A stretch of 64,000 bases of DNA from assembly GCF_009674585.1 (NCBI RefSeq), contig NZ_WKJP01000001.1, positions 1,736,001-1,800,000 of the forward strand, written 5' to 3'. How positions within the stretch are numbered: the first letter of the stretch is position 1; every line of letters begins with the position of its first letter. This DNA comes from Haloferax marinisediminis. GTDB taxonomy: Archaea > Halobacteriota > Halobacteria > Halobacteriales > Haloferacaceae. The position numbers and the translations under genes were made by a program. The notes under the pieces were generated by a model. The model worked only from the letters and a program-made list of their open reading frames with translations, made no database searches and had not been told where the DNA came from. Positions 52,046 through 60,224 of this stretch are shown one piece after another.

Positions 52046-52723
52046 ATGCGATTTACCGAGTGGGAACCCGTCTACACACAGATTCTCGACAGCTTTGGGT
52101 TCGACCGCGCGGGCGACGAGGCCGCCCGGGACGTCCTCGCGTCGCTCGTCACGCCGTTCGACCGCTCGCGCCTCGCGTGGGACGGCCAGACAGTCGCAAT
52201 CTGTGGTGCAGCCCCGTCGCTCGCTGACGAACTCTCTCTCCTCGACGACGCCGACGTGGTCGTCGCCGCTTCGACGGCCGCAGACGTCGTCCGCGACGCA
52301 GGCTACGACCTCGATATGATGGTGACCGACCTGGACAAGAACCCCGAGACAGCGGTCGAACTGACTGCGTCGGGAATCCCCGTCGCCGCGGCGGCGCACG
52401 GTGACAACGTCCCTGCGATTCGGGAGTGGGTTCCGCAGTTCGAAAGCGAACACGTCCTCGGGACCACGCAGGCGGCCCCTGTCGGCCCAGTGGTCAACTG
52501 GGGTGGATTCACCGACGGTGACCGAGCGGCGTTCATCGCAGACGAACTCGGCGCAGAGAGCCTCGTCTTCGTCGGATGGGACTTCGACGACCCCGCAGTC
52601 GACGAGATGAAAGCGCACAAACTCGCGTGGGCGGAGCGTCTCGTTCGGTGGCTCGAACAGCGCCGAAACGAAGAGTACGCGATTCTCGATGGGCGGCGAG
52701 ACGACATCGAACCGCTTCCCTAG
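52046..52723 (+). CDS. mptE: 6-hydroxymethyl-7,8-dihydropterin diphosphokinase (MptE)
   Basis: 225 aa, archaeal DUF115-type MptE. Signatures: AICGAAPSLADELSLLDDADVVVAAS, then MVTDLDKNP and LVFVGWDFDDPAVDEMKAHKLAWAE. It puts a diphosphate on 6-hydroxymethyl-dihydropterin, the substrate of DHPS (folP lies just upstream on the same strand). Starts MRFTEWEPVYTQILDSF at 52046. Has a long structured leader, unlike most neighbours. Confidence 0.92.
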   Translation: MRFTEWEPVYTQILDSFGFDRAGDEAARDVLASLVTPFDRSRLAWDGQTVAICGAAPSLADELSLLDDADVVVAASTAADVVRDAGYDLDMMVTDLDKNPETAVELTASGIPVAAAAHGDNVPAIREWVPQFESEHVLGTTQAAPVGPVVNWGGFTDGDRAAFIADELGAESLVFVGWDFDDPAVDEMKAHKLAWAERLVRWLEQRRNEEYAILDGRRDDIEPLP

Positions 52724-52840
52724 ACGCTCCGACGGGACAGGACCGGCCTAACGTTCGAAAAACAGATTCCGTCGTGACGTGATACGGTTCCTAACGAACA
52801 GACATCGAGAAAGAGTGTCGCTGTATTTTTCCGGCAGTCG

Positions 52841-53668
52841 TTACCGAGTGCTTCGGGGGTGCGTTCCGGTCTCTGTGTCTGTGTTGGACGCCGCAGCACG
52901 TTCCTCGTCGACGACTGCGTCGAAGATGCCTGCGTTACACCCACGGCACGTCGCCATGACGTGTTTCTTGCCGTCCTCACCCTCGTCGACTCGCTCGGTG
53001 TCGATGCCGACGGACCCATCGCAGGTTGGGCACGTGTGGAGGCTCAACCGAAGCGCGCCGAGCACGCGGTTTCGGTCTGCCGTCGTGAGTTGCCACCAAT
53101 CGGGGTAGTAGCGTCGGAACACCATGACTGCCGTGAGGTCTGCCACGAAGGCGGCCCGTGACATCCATCGGCCGATGTCGTTGTCGTCGAGGCGGGCGAA
53201 CAGACCGTGTTCGTCCCATCCCATCTCGATGCGAGCGTCGTCGACGCCGAGTAACTTCGCGAGGACGTCCTCGTCGCGGTCTCGCCCCTCCATCGCGACC
53301 ATTCGCCCACGCCAGTCACTGTCGAACTCGTTCGAGAGGGCGAGTCTGTTCGATTCGTCTTCCGTGAAGATACCCGCCGTGTACAACGCGGAGACGAGGT
53401 CGACCCGTCCGTCGAGTGCGAGTGGAGGTGATGGGCCTGGCTGCCTCGGTGGAGGAAGTTGCGGAAGGCTTCGACCACGGAGTTCGACCACGGCGAATCC
53501 GAAGACGACTGCAGGAGGAAGTACACCGAGGACGACACCGTACGGTGTCCACACGAGCCACCCGAGTGTTCCACAGACGAATGTCAGGAATATGAGTGGA
53601 ACGGAGATGGAACGTTCTAGAAGCGGCTGTTGCATCTCGAGGTCAAGAGAGATTCGGCGCCCAGACAT
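52841..53668 (-). CDS. Haloarchaeal membrane protein with zinc-ribbon tail
   Basis: 275 aa. Two helices (about 22-40 and 44-62) lead to a soluble region, with CPTCDG near residue 212 and CRGCNAG near 240 as a four-Cys site. An acidic tail follows. No family name can be given. Codon use is good and the start MSGRRISLDLEMQQPLLERS precedes the helices. Faces mptE convergently and has a 280-bp gap upstream before the photolyase. Confidence 0.65.
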   Translation of the reverse strand: MSGRRISLDLEMQQPLLERSISVPLIFLTFVCGTLGWLVWTPYGVVLGVLPPAVVFGFAVVELRGRSLPQLPPPRQPGPSPPLALDGRVDLVSALYTAGIFTEDESNRLALSNEFDSDWRGRMVAMEGRDRDEDVLAKLLGVDDARIEMGWDEHGLFARLDDNDIGRWMSRAAFVADLTAVMVFRRYYPDWWQLTTADRNRVLGALRLSLHTCPTCDGSVGIDTERVDEGEDGKKHVMATCRGCNAGIFDAVVDEERAAASNTDTETGTHPRSTR

Positions 53669-53916
53669 ACTCCATACAAGGCCTTCCCGGCGTATAGGTA
53701 TGGACAGGGTACATCAGATAGTAAGAATGTAAACGTGTGGACTTATCTGAAATCGGTTAATAACGTCATATTACCGAAGAACGTTCACGGTGTGGGTGTG
53801 TCCCGCCCGCACTGACTCGGGTCCGTCTGGGAAGTTGGGATGGAATACTGGGCAGTTATTCCAGAGTAGCCTGACCTTTGTTGCTGTTTTACACCTACTA
53901 AGCGTGTTTCCGCCGC

Positions 53917-53924
53917 TACATTAA
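53917..53924 (+). promoter_or_regulatory. TATA element of the photolyase gene
   Basis: TACATTAA centred about 30 bp before ATG 53951, supporting a leaderless or nearly leaderless start. Confidence 0.45.
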
Positions 53925-53950
53925 CGGTCACTCCGTCCTGAGGCGCGGAT

Positions 53951-55387
53951 ATGCAACTGCACTGGCATCGACGCGACTTGCGAGTCGCCGACAACAGGGG
54001 ACTGACGACTGCCGCGAGCGACGGCCCCGTCGCACCCGTCTTCGTGTTCGACGACGACGTTCTCGAACACGCGGGAGCGCCTCGCGTCCGATACATGCTC
54101 GATGCTCTTGCCGAACTTCGGGCGTCGTATCGTGCCCTCGGAAGCGACCTCCTCGTCGGGCGTGGTGACCCGAGAACCCTCCTTCCGACCCTCGCAGCAG
54201 AACTCGGTGCCGAGCGAGTCGTCTGGAACGAAGATTACTCCGGGTTAGCCCGTGAGCGTGACGCAGACGTCCGATTAGCACTCGACGATGCCGGCGTCGC
54301 TCGCGAGTCGGTTCACGATGCCATATTCCACCCGCCGGGTTCGATTACCACGAATGCAGGCGACCCCTACTCGGTGTACACCTACTTCTGGAAGAAGTGG
54401 CGTGACCGCGATAAGCCCGGCCCATATCCCGAACCCGACGCAGACTCACTCGTCGACGCCGAGACGCTCGAATCAGTCGCCCAGTCGGTGCCAGCTGTCG
54501 ATGTCGGTACGCTTCCATCGCTCTCGTCGCTCGGGTTCGAAGAACCAGCGGCCGACGTCGTTTCCGCAGGGACCGATGCAGCACGCGAGCGCCTCGAAAC
54601 CTTCTGTGACGATGCCATCTATCGCTACGCCGAGGACCGCGATTACCCCACACGGGACGGTACGTCGAAACTCTCGACGGACCTGAAGTTCGGAACCATC
54701 GGGATTCGGGAAGTGTACGCTGCAACTGTTGCAGCGCGTGAAACTGTCGGTGGACAACGAGACGAATCCGTCGAGGAGTTCCAATCACAACTGGCGTGGC
54801 GTGAGTTCTACGCCCACGTCCTCCGGTTCAACCCGAGCGTCGTCTCCGAGAACTACAAAGCGTACGAACACGACATCCAGTGGCGTGACGACCCCGACGA
54901 ACTGGCCGCGTGGAAGGAGGGTCGAACCGGCTATCCAATCGTCGACGCTGGGATGCGCCAACTGAAACAGGAGGCGTACATGCACAATCGCGTCCGTATG
55001 ATCGTCGCGTCGTTCCTGACGAAGGACTTGTTGTGCGACTGGCGACACGGCTACGCGCACTTCCGGGAGTTCCTGTCTGACCACGACACGGCCAACGACA
55101 ACGGTGGATGGCAGTGGGCGGCCTCGACCGGGACCGACGCTCAACCGTACTTCCGCATCTTCAATCCGATGACGCAGGGCGAACGCTACGACCCCGACGC
55201 CGACTACATCAAGACGTACGTCCCGGAACTTCGAGACGTGACGGCGAACACCATCCACGACTGGCACGAGATGAGCGACATGGAACGCGAACGCGTCGCG
55301 CCAGACTATCCAGCACCAATCGTGGACCACTCCAAACGCCGGGAGATGGCACTCTCGATGTTCGAGGCCGCCCGCGGCGACGACTGA
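53951..55387 (+). CDS. phr2: Deoxyribodipyrimidine photolyase (Phr2-like)
   Basis: 478 aa. Class I photolyase/cryptochrome layout: N-terminal chromophore-binding domain MQLHWHRRDLRVADNRGL, then the FAD domain with WREFYAHVLRFNP, GYPIVDAGMRQL, NRVRMIVASFLTKDL and WQWAASTGTDAQPYFRIFNP. The W residues needed for electron transfer sit in the last motifs. It uses light to split cyclobutane dimers, an asset for a surface brine organism. Full length. Confidence 0.96.
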   Translation: MQLHWHRRDLRVADNRGLTTAASDGPVAPVFVFDDDVLEHAGAPRVRYMLDALAELRASYRALGSDLLVGRGDPRTLLPTLAAELGAERVVWNEDYSGLARERDADVRLALDDAGVARESVHDAIFHPPGSITTNAGDPYSVYTYFWKKWRDRDKPGPYPEPDADSLVDAETLESVAQSVPAVDVGTLPSLSSLGFEEPAADVVSAGTDAARERLETFCDDAIYRYAEDRDYPTRDGTSKLSTDLKFGTIGIREVYAATVAARETVGGQRDESVEEFQSQLAWREFYAHVLRFNPSVVSENYKAYEHDIQWRDDPDELAAWKEGRTGYPIVDAGMRQLKQEAYMHNRVRMIVASFLTKDLLCDWRHGYAHFREFLSDHDTANDNGGWQWAASTGTDAQPYFRIFNPMTQGERYDPDADYIKTYVPELRDVTANTIHDWHEMSDMERERVAPDYPAPIVDHSKRREMALSMFEAARGDD

Positions 55388-55465
55388 GCGGGTGACAGCG
55401 GCATCGGTGACGGATGGCGAGACACGGAGCGAAACGCTATCTCTCCGGCCCACGAGATGCCATCC

Positions 55466-56071
55466 ATGCACGTCGCGATTCTCCTGTACGACGGGTTCGA
55501 CGAACTCGATGCCGTCGCTCCCTTCGAAGTGTTTCAGAACGCTGGTGCGTACGGTGCAGACTGTACCGCCGAGTTCGTCACCCTCGACGAGCGTGACTTC
55601 GTGACTGCGAGTCACGGCATGCGCGTCGGTGTCGACGGCGTCCTCGACCCACAGACCGACCGACCAGACCTGCTCGTCGTCCCCGGCGGCGGGTGGAACT
55701 CTCGGGCCGAACAAAGTGCGTGGACAGAGGCCCAGAAAGGCGACGTTCCCGACGCGATATCGGCGCTTTACGAGGCAGGAACCGTGGTCGCAGGCGTCTG
55801 TACAGGTGGGATGCTCCTCTCGCGGGCGGGCATCCTCGACGGTCGGCCAGCAGTCACTCACGGAAGCGCACTGGACGACCTCCGCGAGACGGACGCCGAT
55901 GTGGTCTCCGCCCGCGTCGTCGACGACGGCGACGTTCTCACCGCCGGTGGCGTCACGTCTGGCCTCGACCTCTCGTTGCACATCGTCGAACGCGAGTTCG
56001 GTGCAACGGTGGCCGACCGGATCGCGAGCGAGATAGAGTACGAACGACGGACGACCCCGTTCGAAGGCTGA
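55466..56071 (+). CDS. DJ-1/PfpI family protein
   Basis: 201 aa from MHVAILLYDGFDELD (an ATG at 55457 adds MPS). The nucleophile Cys is in GVCTGGMLLSRAG near residue 113; the Glu/Asp partner region is DELDAVAPFEVF. The family includes amidases, deglycases and GATase-like regulators; no extra domain is present. Lies between photolyase and superoxide dismutase on the same strand, hinting at a stress role. Confidence 0.85.
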   Translation: MHVAILLYDGFDELDAVAPFEVFQNAGAYGADCTAEFVTLDERDFVTASHGMRVGVDGVLDPQTDRPDLLVVPGGGWNSRAEQSAWTEAQKGDVPDAISALYEAGTVVAGVCTGGMLLSRAGILDGRPAVTHGSALDDLRETDADVVSARVVDDGDVLTAGGVTSGLDLSLHIVEREFGATVADRIASEIEYERRTTPFEG

Positions 56072-56164
56072 CAAGACGGCAGATTCGTGCCACCCCTAAG
56101 GCATCGAAATCGCCGGACAGTGGCCCGAGAACGCTTGTTCTGTGTTACCATGCCTCTCCTCAAG

Positions 56165-56201
56165 TTTTAACAGGATTCCGCCCGACCCTCAATACGGAGG
56201 T
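56165..56201 (+). promoter_or_regulatory. sod promoter and ribosome binding site
   Basis: TTTTAAC (56165-56171) fits a TATA element, and GGAGG (56196-56200) lies 8 nt before the ATG at 56209. A leader with a Shine-Dalgarno sequence contrasts with the leaderless genes around it and may give strong, tunable translation. Confidence 0.55.
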
Positions 56202-56208
56202 TTACATT

Positions 56209-56808
56209 ATGAGCTACGAACTTGACCCGCTTCCGTACGACTACGACGCTCTCGAACCGCACCTCTCCGAACAAGTCCTGACGTGGCACCACGACACGCA
56301 CCACCAGGGCTACGTGAACGGATGGAACGCGGCCGATGAGACGCTCGCCGAGAACCGCGAAGCAGGCGAGTTCGGTTCGTCCGGCGGTGCACTCCGCAAC
56401 GTCACCCACAACGGCTCCGGTCACATCCTGCACGACCTCTTCTGGCAGAACATGTCGCCACAGGGTGGCGACGAGCCTGAGGGTGCGCTCGCAGACCGCA
56501 TCGCGGAAGACTTCGGTTCCTACGAAGCCTGGAAGGGCGAGTTCGAAGCCGCAGCAGGCGCTGCCGGCGGCTGGGCACTTCTCGTCTACGACTCGTTCTC
56601 GAACCAGCTTCGCAACGTCGTCGTCGACAAACACGACCAGGGTGCACTCTGGGGCTCCCACCCCATCCTCGCGCTCGACGTCTGGGAACACTCCTACTAC
56701 CACGACTACGGCCCGGCCCGCGGTGACTTCATCTCCGCGTTCTTCGAGGTCGTCGACTGGGAAGAGCCGTCGGCCCGCTACGAGCAGGCCGTCGAACTCT
56801 TCGAGTAG
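56209..56808 (+). CDS. sod: Superoxide dismutase (Mn/Fe)
   Basis: 199 aa. Metal ligands are visible as His in LTWHHDTHHQGYVNGWN, His in ILHDLFWQNMSP, and Asp/His in LDVWEHSYYHDYGP. The GGDEPEGALADRI and AAAGAAGGWALL segments are typical of haloarchaeal Mn-type enzymes. It converts superoxide to peroxide in the cytoplasm. Translation probably starts via the GGAGG site 8 nt upstream. Confidence 0.96.
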   Translation: MSYELDPLPYDYDALEPHLSEQVLTWHHDTHHQGYVNGWNAADETLAENREAGEFGSSGGALRNVTHNGSGHILHDLFWQNMSPQGGDEPEGALADRIAEDFGSYEAWKGEFEAAAGAAGGWALLVYDSFSNQLRNVVVDKHDQGALWGSHPILALDVWEHSYYHDYGPARGDFISAFFEVVDWEEPSARYEQAVELFE

Positions 56809-56902
56809 ACCCTCACATCCTGACAATTCTTTTGGACACGACACCCGAGAGCAGCAGCGCTCTCTGTCAGAACGAGCAGAACCGAACAGTACCGAATCTC
56901 GG

Positions 56903-57319
56903 TTAGTCGACTGCTGTATCCACAGCGAGAAGAGACGAGACGTCGAATTCAGCCTCGATTTCTTGGAGACTGTCGTTCAGTGCCGCGAAGTCCCGTCCGT
57001 TTGCTCCGCGGTCGAACCCAGCGAGTACCCCGATTGGCTGGTCACCAAGGAACGTTCGGAACTGTTCGAACGAATCGAAGCCGCGGACAGTGTATCCGTA
57101 GTCAGCGTAGTAGAGTGCCTCGTACGTGTCTCTCGTCACGTAGCCGAACCGTTCGTTGTCGATTAATCTGGACACGTCGACCGAGTCGATGGCGTCGGCG
57201 ACGTCGTCTCTCAAGTATAGATGTTCGCATCCACGACGGTCGAAAACCCACAAGTCTCGAAGCGCGTCCCCACCAAACGTGTGGAAGGTTTCGACGAGAC
57301 GTGAGGTGGCATCACTCAT
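56903..57319 (-). CDS. Haloarchaeal DUF7522-like protein
   Basis: 138 aa: MSDATSRLVETFHTFGGDALRDL, DRRGCEHLYLRDDVAD, LIDNERFGYVTRDTYEALYYADYGYTVRGF. These are the usual pieces of a small haloarchaeal family that I recall as DUF7522. No function known. Start 57319 is chosen because an ACTTATCAAT element sits 27 bp upstream on this strand; 57358 is also in frame. Divergent from the DUF5827 gene. Confidence 0.7.
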   Translation of the reverse strand: MSDATSRLVETFHTFGGDALRDLWVFDRRGCEHLYLRDDVADAIDSVDVSRLIDNERFGYVTRDTYEALYYADYGYTVRGFDSFEQFRTFLGDQPIGVLAGFDRGANGRDFAALNDSLQEIEAEFDVSSLLAVDTAVD

Positions 57320-57340
57320 CGCTCTGGTGTCCCACTCGCC

Positions 57341-57350
57341 ATTGATAAGT
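57341..57350 (-). promoter_or_regulatory. TATA element of the DUF7522-like gene
   Basis: ACTTATCAAT on the minus strand, centred 27 bp from the start codon at 57319. Confidence 0.45.
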
Positions 57351-57422
57351 ATTGTCATGGCAAGCGACAGTTTTCGGTGACGGGTCGCCGGGGTTTTGCC
57401 AATCGGCGGAGAACTGGTGGGT

Positions 57423-57713
57423 ATGCCCAAGCCGAAAGACGAGTTCGACACGCTCTATGGATACTTGTTGTACGAACCGGCTGACGTGCTCCACGACGAC
57501 TACATGTACACTGTCGAAGAGATTGCGCGGATGTTGCAGGGCCTCGACCCGACGACGGAACTCGACGAGGAGACCGAAGACCGCCTCATCGAGTGGACCA
57601 TCCCGTGGATTATCGTCAATCAGGAAGACTTCGTCATCAACGACCCCCGTGGCGACGACCCGGGATACTACGGCCTCCACCCGGACGTCGTTTCGGACGA
57701 CGACGAAGAGTAA
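57423..57713 (+). CDS. DUF5827 family protein
   Basis: 96 aa, acidic. Opens MPKPKDEFDTLYGYLLYEPADVLHDDYMYTVEE and includes EWTIPWIIVNQEDFVINDPRGDDPGYYGLHP, matching a small haloarchaeal family (DUF5827, from memory). Its fold and role are not known. ATG 57423 is chosen over the in-frame ATG at 57396, which lies in the promoter region. Converges with the MBL gene. Confidence 0.75.
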   Translation: MPKPKDEFDTLYGYLLYEPADVLHDDYMYTVEEIARMLQGLDPTTELDEETEDRLIEWTIPWIIVNQEDFVINDPRGDDPGYYGLHPDVVSDDDEE

Positions 57714-57746
57714 GCAGGACTGACTCCGACTGTTTCGATACCTAAC

Positions 57747-58328
57747 TCAGCGATTCACTCTGGCCGCACGAGCAGCGAGTTCGAGGTCGTCCTGCGGCCG
57801 TGTGACGACACTCGGCCCGTGACCCACGTGTATCTCGGTCACCTCGTCGCCGGTCGCCTCGCGGAGGCGGTCGATGCTCTCGATGAGCACCTCACGGTCA
57901 CCCTCTGGCAGGTCGGTTCGGCCGAAGCCGCCGTTCGCGAAGACGAGGTCACCGGCGAAGCAGACGCCCGACCCGCGTGAGAAGAAACAGAGATGGTCGT
58001 CTTTGTGTCCGGGTGTGTGGATGGCCTCGTACACGTCGTCACCGATTTGGATGCGTTCGCCGTCCTCGATACGATTGTCGACGGCGAGGTTTCCAGCGTC
58101 GTAGCCCCACGTTTGTACGTCGAACGCCTCGCGGATGGCGTCGACGTTTCCGATGTGGTCTGGATGTGTGTGCGTGAGGTAGACGGCGTCGAGGTGGTCT
58201 GTCACCTCGCGAACCTTCGGGACGACGTCGAAGTTCGCCCCGGCGTCCACGAGGGCGGTGGTCTCTCCGTCGACGAGAAACACGTTGCTCGTGAAGGCAC
58301 GAATCCCCTGCGCGAGGTTGCGAATCAT
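57747..58328 (-). CDS. MBL-fold metallohydrolase
   Basis: 193 aa. The metal motif YLTHTHPDHIGNVDAIREAF (HxHxDH) is complete, followed by HTPGHKDDHLCFF and a later AGDLVFANGGFGR and HVGHGPSVVT. This layout matches glyoxalase II-like or quorum-lactonase-like hydrolases; substrate unknown. Starts MIRNLAQGIRAFTSN at 58328. Divergent from thymidylate synthase with about 100 bp between. Confidence 0.9.
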   Translation of the reverse strand: MIRNLAQGIRAFTSNVFLVDGETTALVDAGANFDVVPKVREVTDHLDAVYLTHTHPDHIGNVDAIREAFDVQTWGYDAGNLAVDNRIEDGERIQIGDDVYEAIHTPGHKDDHLCFFSRGSGVCFAGDLVFANGGFGRTDLPEGDREVLIESIDRLREATGDEVTEIHVGHGPSVVTRPQDDLELAARAARVNR

Positions 58329-58429
58329 GGCAAGTGGTACGGCGAGTGGGGTCTTTCCTGTTGTGGGGCGTGGAGCGAACAGATTTAGTAGTCGCAACCA
58401 AGACCAAGAACCGACTCTGGGGACCCCAC

Positions 58430-59428
58430 ATGCGCCAATACCTCGACCTCGTCACGGACGTTCTCGGTACCGGTCAGTACAAGCCCAACCGAACGGGTGT
58501 AGACACCATCTCTGGCTTCTCGAAGCACTACGAAGTCGACCTGCAGGAGGGCTTCCCACTGCTCACCACGAAGGACCTCTCGGGCTTCCGCTGGAACTCG
58601 CTCATCCACGAACTCCTCTGGTACCTCTCGGGCGAAGAGCACATCAAGAACCTCCGCGAGGAGACGGGCATCTGGAATGCGTGGGCCGACGACGAAGGAC
58701 ATCTCGACACGGCCTACGGTCGGTTCTGGCGACGGTATCCCGTCCCCGAAGACGGACTGCCGGGTGAAGCGTGGCCCGAAGACGGCCACCGCTGGATGAA
58801 CGACGAAGGAACGTTCGACCAACTCGCGTACGTCCTCGACACGCTCGAAGAGAACCCCAACTCCCGTCGGATGGTCATCAACGCGTGGCATCCCGCCAAC
58901 GCCGCCGTCTCGACGCTTCCGCCGTGTCACTACACGTTCGTCTTCAACGTACAGGGCGACAAACTCAACCTCCACTTGACCCAGCGCTCGGGCGACATCG
59001 CACTCGGCGTTCCGTTCAACCTCGCGGCGTACGCCATCCTCGCGCAGGTCGTCGCCCAGCAGACCGGGTTCGAACTCGGAAAGTTCGCACACACCATCGT
59101 CGACGCCCACGTCTACTGCGGAACCGGTGACCGCGGCGCGTGGTACGGCGATAACCTCGACGAACTCCAGCGCCGCCTCGCCGACGTCGAGACGAACGAA
59201 GACTACCTCGGCGTGCGCGACTGGCTCCTCGAAGCGGCACCCGAAGAGGCCGAGGGCGAAGAGGACTACGACCACGTCCCCGGCCTGCTCTTACAGGCTG
59301 CTCGTGAGCCCCGTGAGCGCCCGACGCTCGACGTCGCAGACGTTCCCCTCTCGGACCTCACCTTCGACGATATCGTCCTCCGCGACTACGACCCCGCCGA
59401 GGGGATTCGCTTCGCGGTGGCCGAATGA
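58430..59428 (+). CDS. hts: Thymidylate synthase
   Basis: 332 aa. ThyA-type: NRTGVDTISGFSKHYEVDLQEGFPLLTTK near the start, catalytic Cys in LPPCHYTFVFNVQ, and QRSGDIALGVPFNLAAYAILAQ. About 60 residues longer than bacterial ThyA owing to acidic insertions. It methylates dUMP using methylene-THF, producing DHF, which the overlapping hdrB product reduces. Starts MRQYLDLVTDVLGTG at 58430. Confidence 0.97.
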   Translation: MRQYLDLVTDVLGTGQYKPNRTGVDTISGFSKHYEVDLQEGFPLLTTKDLSGFRWNSLIHELLWYLSGEEHIKNLREETGIWNAWADDEGHLDTAYGRFWRRYPVPEDGLPGEAWPEDGHRWMNDEGTFDQLAYVLDTLEENPNSRRMVINAWHPANAAVSTLPPCHYTFVFNVQGDKLNLHLTQRSGDIALGVPFNLAAYAILAQVVAQQTGFELGKFAHTIVDAHVYCGTGDRGAWYGDNLDELQRRLADVETNEDYLGVRDWLLEAAPEEAEGEEDYDHVPGLLLQAAREPRERPTLDVADVPLSDLTFDDIVLRDYDPAEGIRFAVAE

Positions 59429-59979
59429 GCGGCCAAGACATCGACCAGACGACGGCCGATGGCCACGACTCGGTTCGGTTCGTCCTCGTCGCCGCCGTCG
59501 CCGACAACGGGGTCATCGGCCGCGACGGCGACATGCCGTGGCACCTGCCAGAAGACCTCGCGCACTTCAAAGAGACGACGATGGGTCACCCCGTCGTCAT
59601 GGGCCGAAAGACGTACGAGAGCATCGCCCGCCATCTCGATGGACCGCTCCCGGGTCGGCACAGCGTCGTCCTCACGAGTCGTGACCTCGACCTCCCCGAG
59701 GGTGCAGAGACCGCCGCCTCGATTGCCGAGGCAGTCGCCGCCAGCGAGGCCGCCGCTGCTGAGATGGGCGTCGAGACGGTGTACGTCGTCGGTGGTGCAA
59801 CCGTGTACGAGCAGTTCTTAGACCGGGCGTCGGGGATGGTCCTCACCGAGATTGCTGACGCCTTCGACGGTGACACGCGATTCCCCGACTGGGACCACGA
59901 CGAGTGGAGCGAGACCGACCGCGACAGTCGAGATGGCTTCTCGTTCGTCGTCTACGAGCGACGTGAGACACAGTCGTGA
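59425..59979 (+). CDS. hdrB: Dihydrofolate reductase
   Basis: 184 aa. DHFR signatures: VIGRDGDMPWHLPEDLAHFKETT, the GRKTYESI cofactor contact, and VYVVGGATVYEQFLD. It regenerates THF from the DHF made by thymidylate synthase; its ATG overlaps the hts stop (ATGA at 59425-59428), so the pair is coupled. The acidic N-terminal 14 residues are halophile-specific. I recognise it as the HdrB type of Haloferax. Confidence 0.96.
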   Translation: MSGQDIDQTTADGHDSVRFVLVAAVADNGVIGRDGDMPWHLPEDLAHFKETTMGHPVVMGRKTYESIARHLDGPLPGRHSVVLTSRDLDLPEGAETAASIAEAVAASEAAAAEMGVETVYVVGGATVYEQFLDRASGMVLTEIADAFDGDTRFPDWDHDEWSETDRDSRDGFSFVVYERRETQS

Positions 59980-60185
59980 CTGACGCACACGACACTCGCT
60001 GGGAGTACAAAATCGTCCGAACGACAGATGGCGGCCTCTTCAGCGGCGACACTGCGCCGATGGAAGACGCCCTCAACTCACTCGGCGGTGAGGGGTGGGA
60101 ACTCGTCGATACGATTGCGGACTCACGTGGGGCAGGTGCGGGGAGCGGACAGACGGCGCTCGTGTTCAAGCGACCAATCGAGTAA
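59976..60185 (+). CDS. DUF4177 family protein
   Basis: 69 aa starting with GTG overlapping the hdrB stop (GTGA at 59976-59979). The core RWEYKIVRTTDGGLF, ALNSLGGEGWELVDTIADS and ALVFKRPIE fits DUF4177, a short beta-rich family of unknown role. As third gene of the hts-hdrB-DUF4177 operon it is translated with the DHFR and may act in the same pathway or as a chaperone. Converges with sufB. Confidence 0.85.
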   Translation: MTDAHDTRWEYKIVRTTDGGLFSGDTAPMEDALNSLGGEGWELVDTIADSRGAGAGSGQTALVFKRPIE

Positions 60186-60224
60186 CGCTGAGAAGTCGGT
60201 GAGAGGCGAGTCGGTGCCGCGGTG

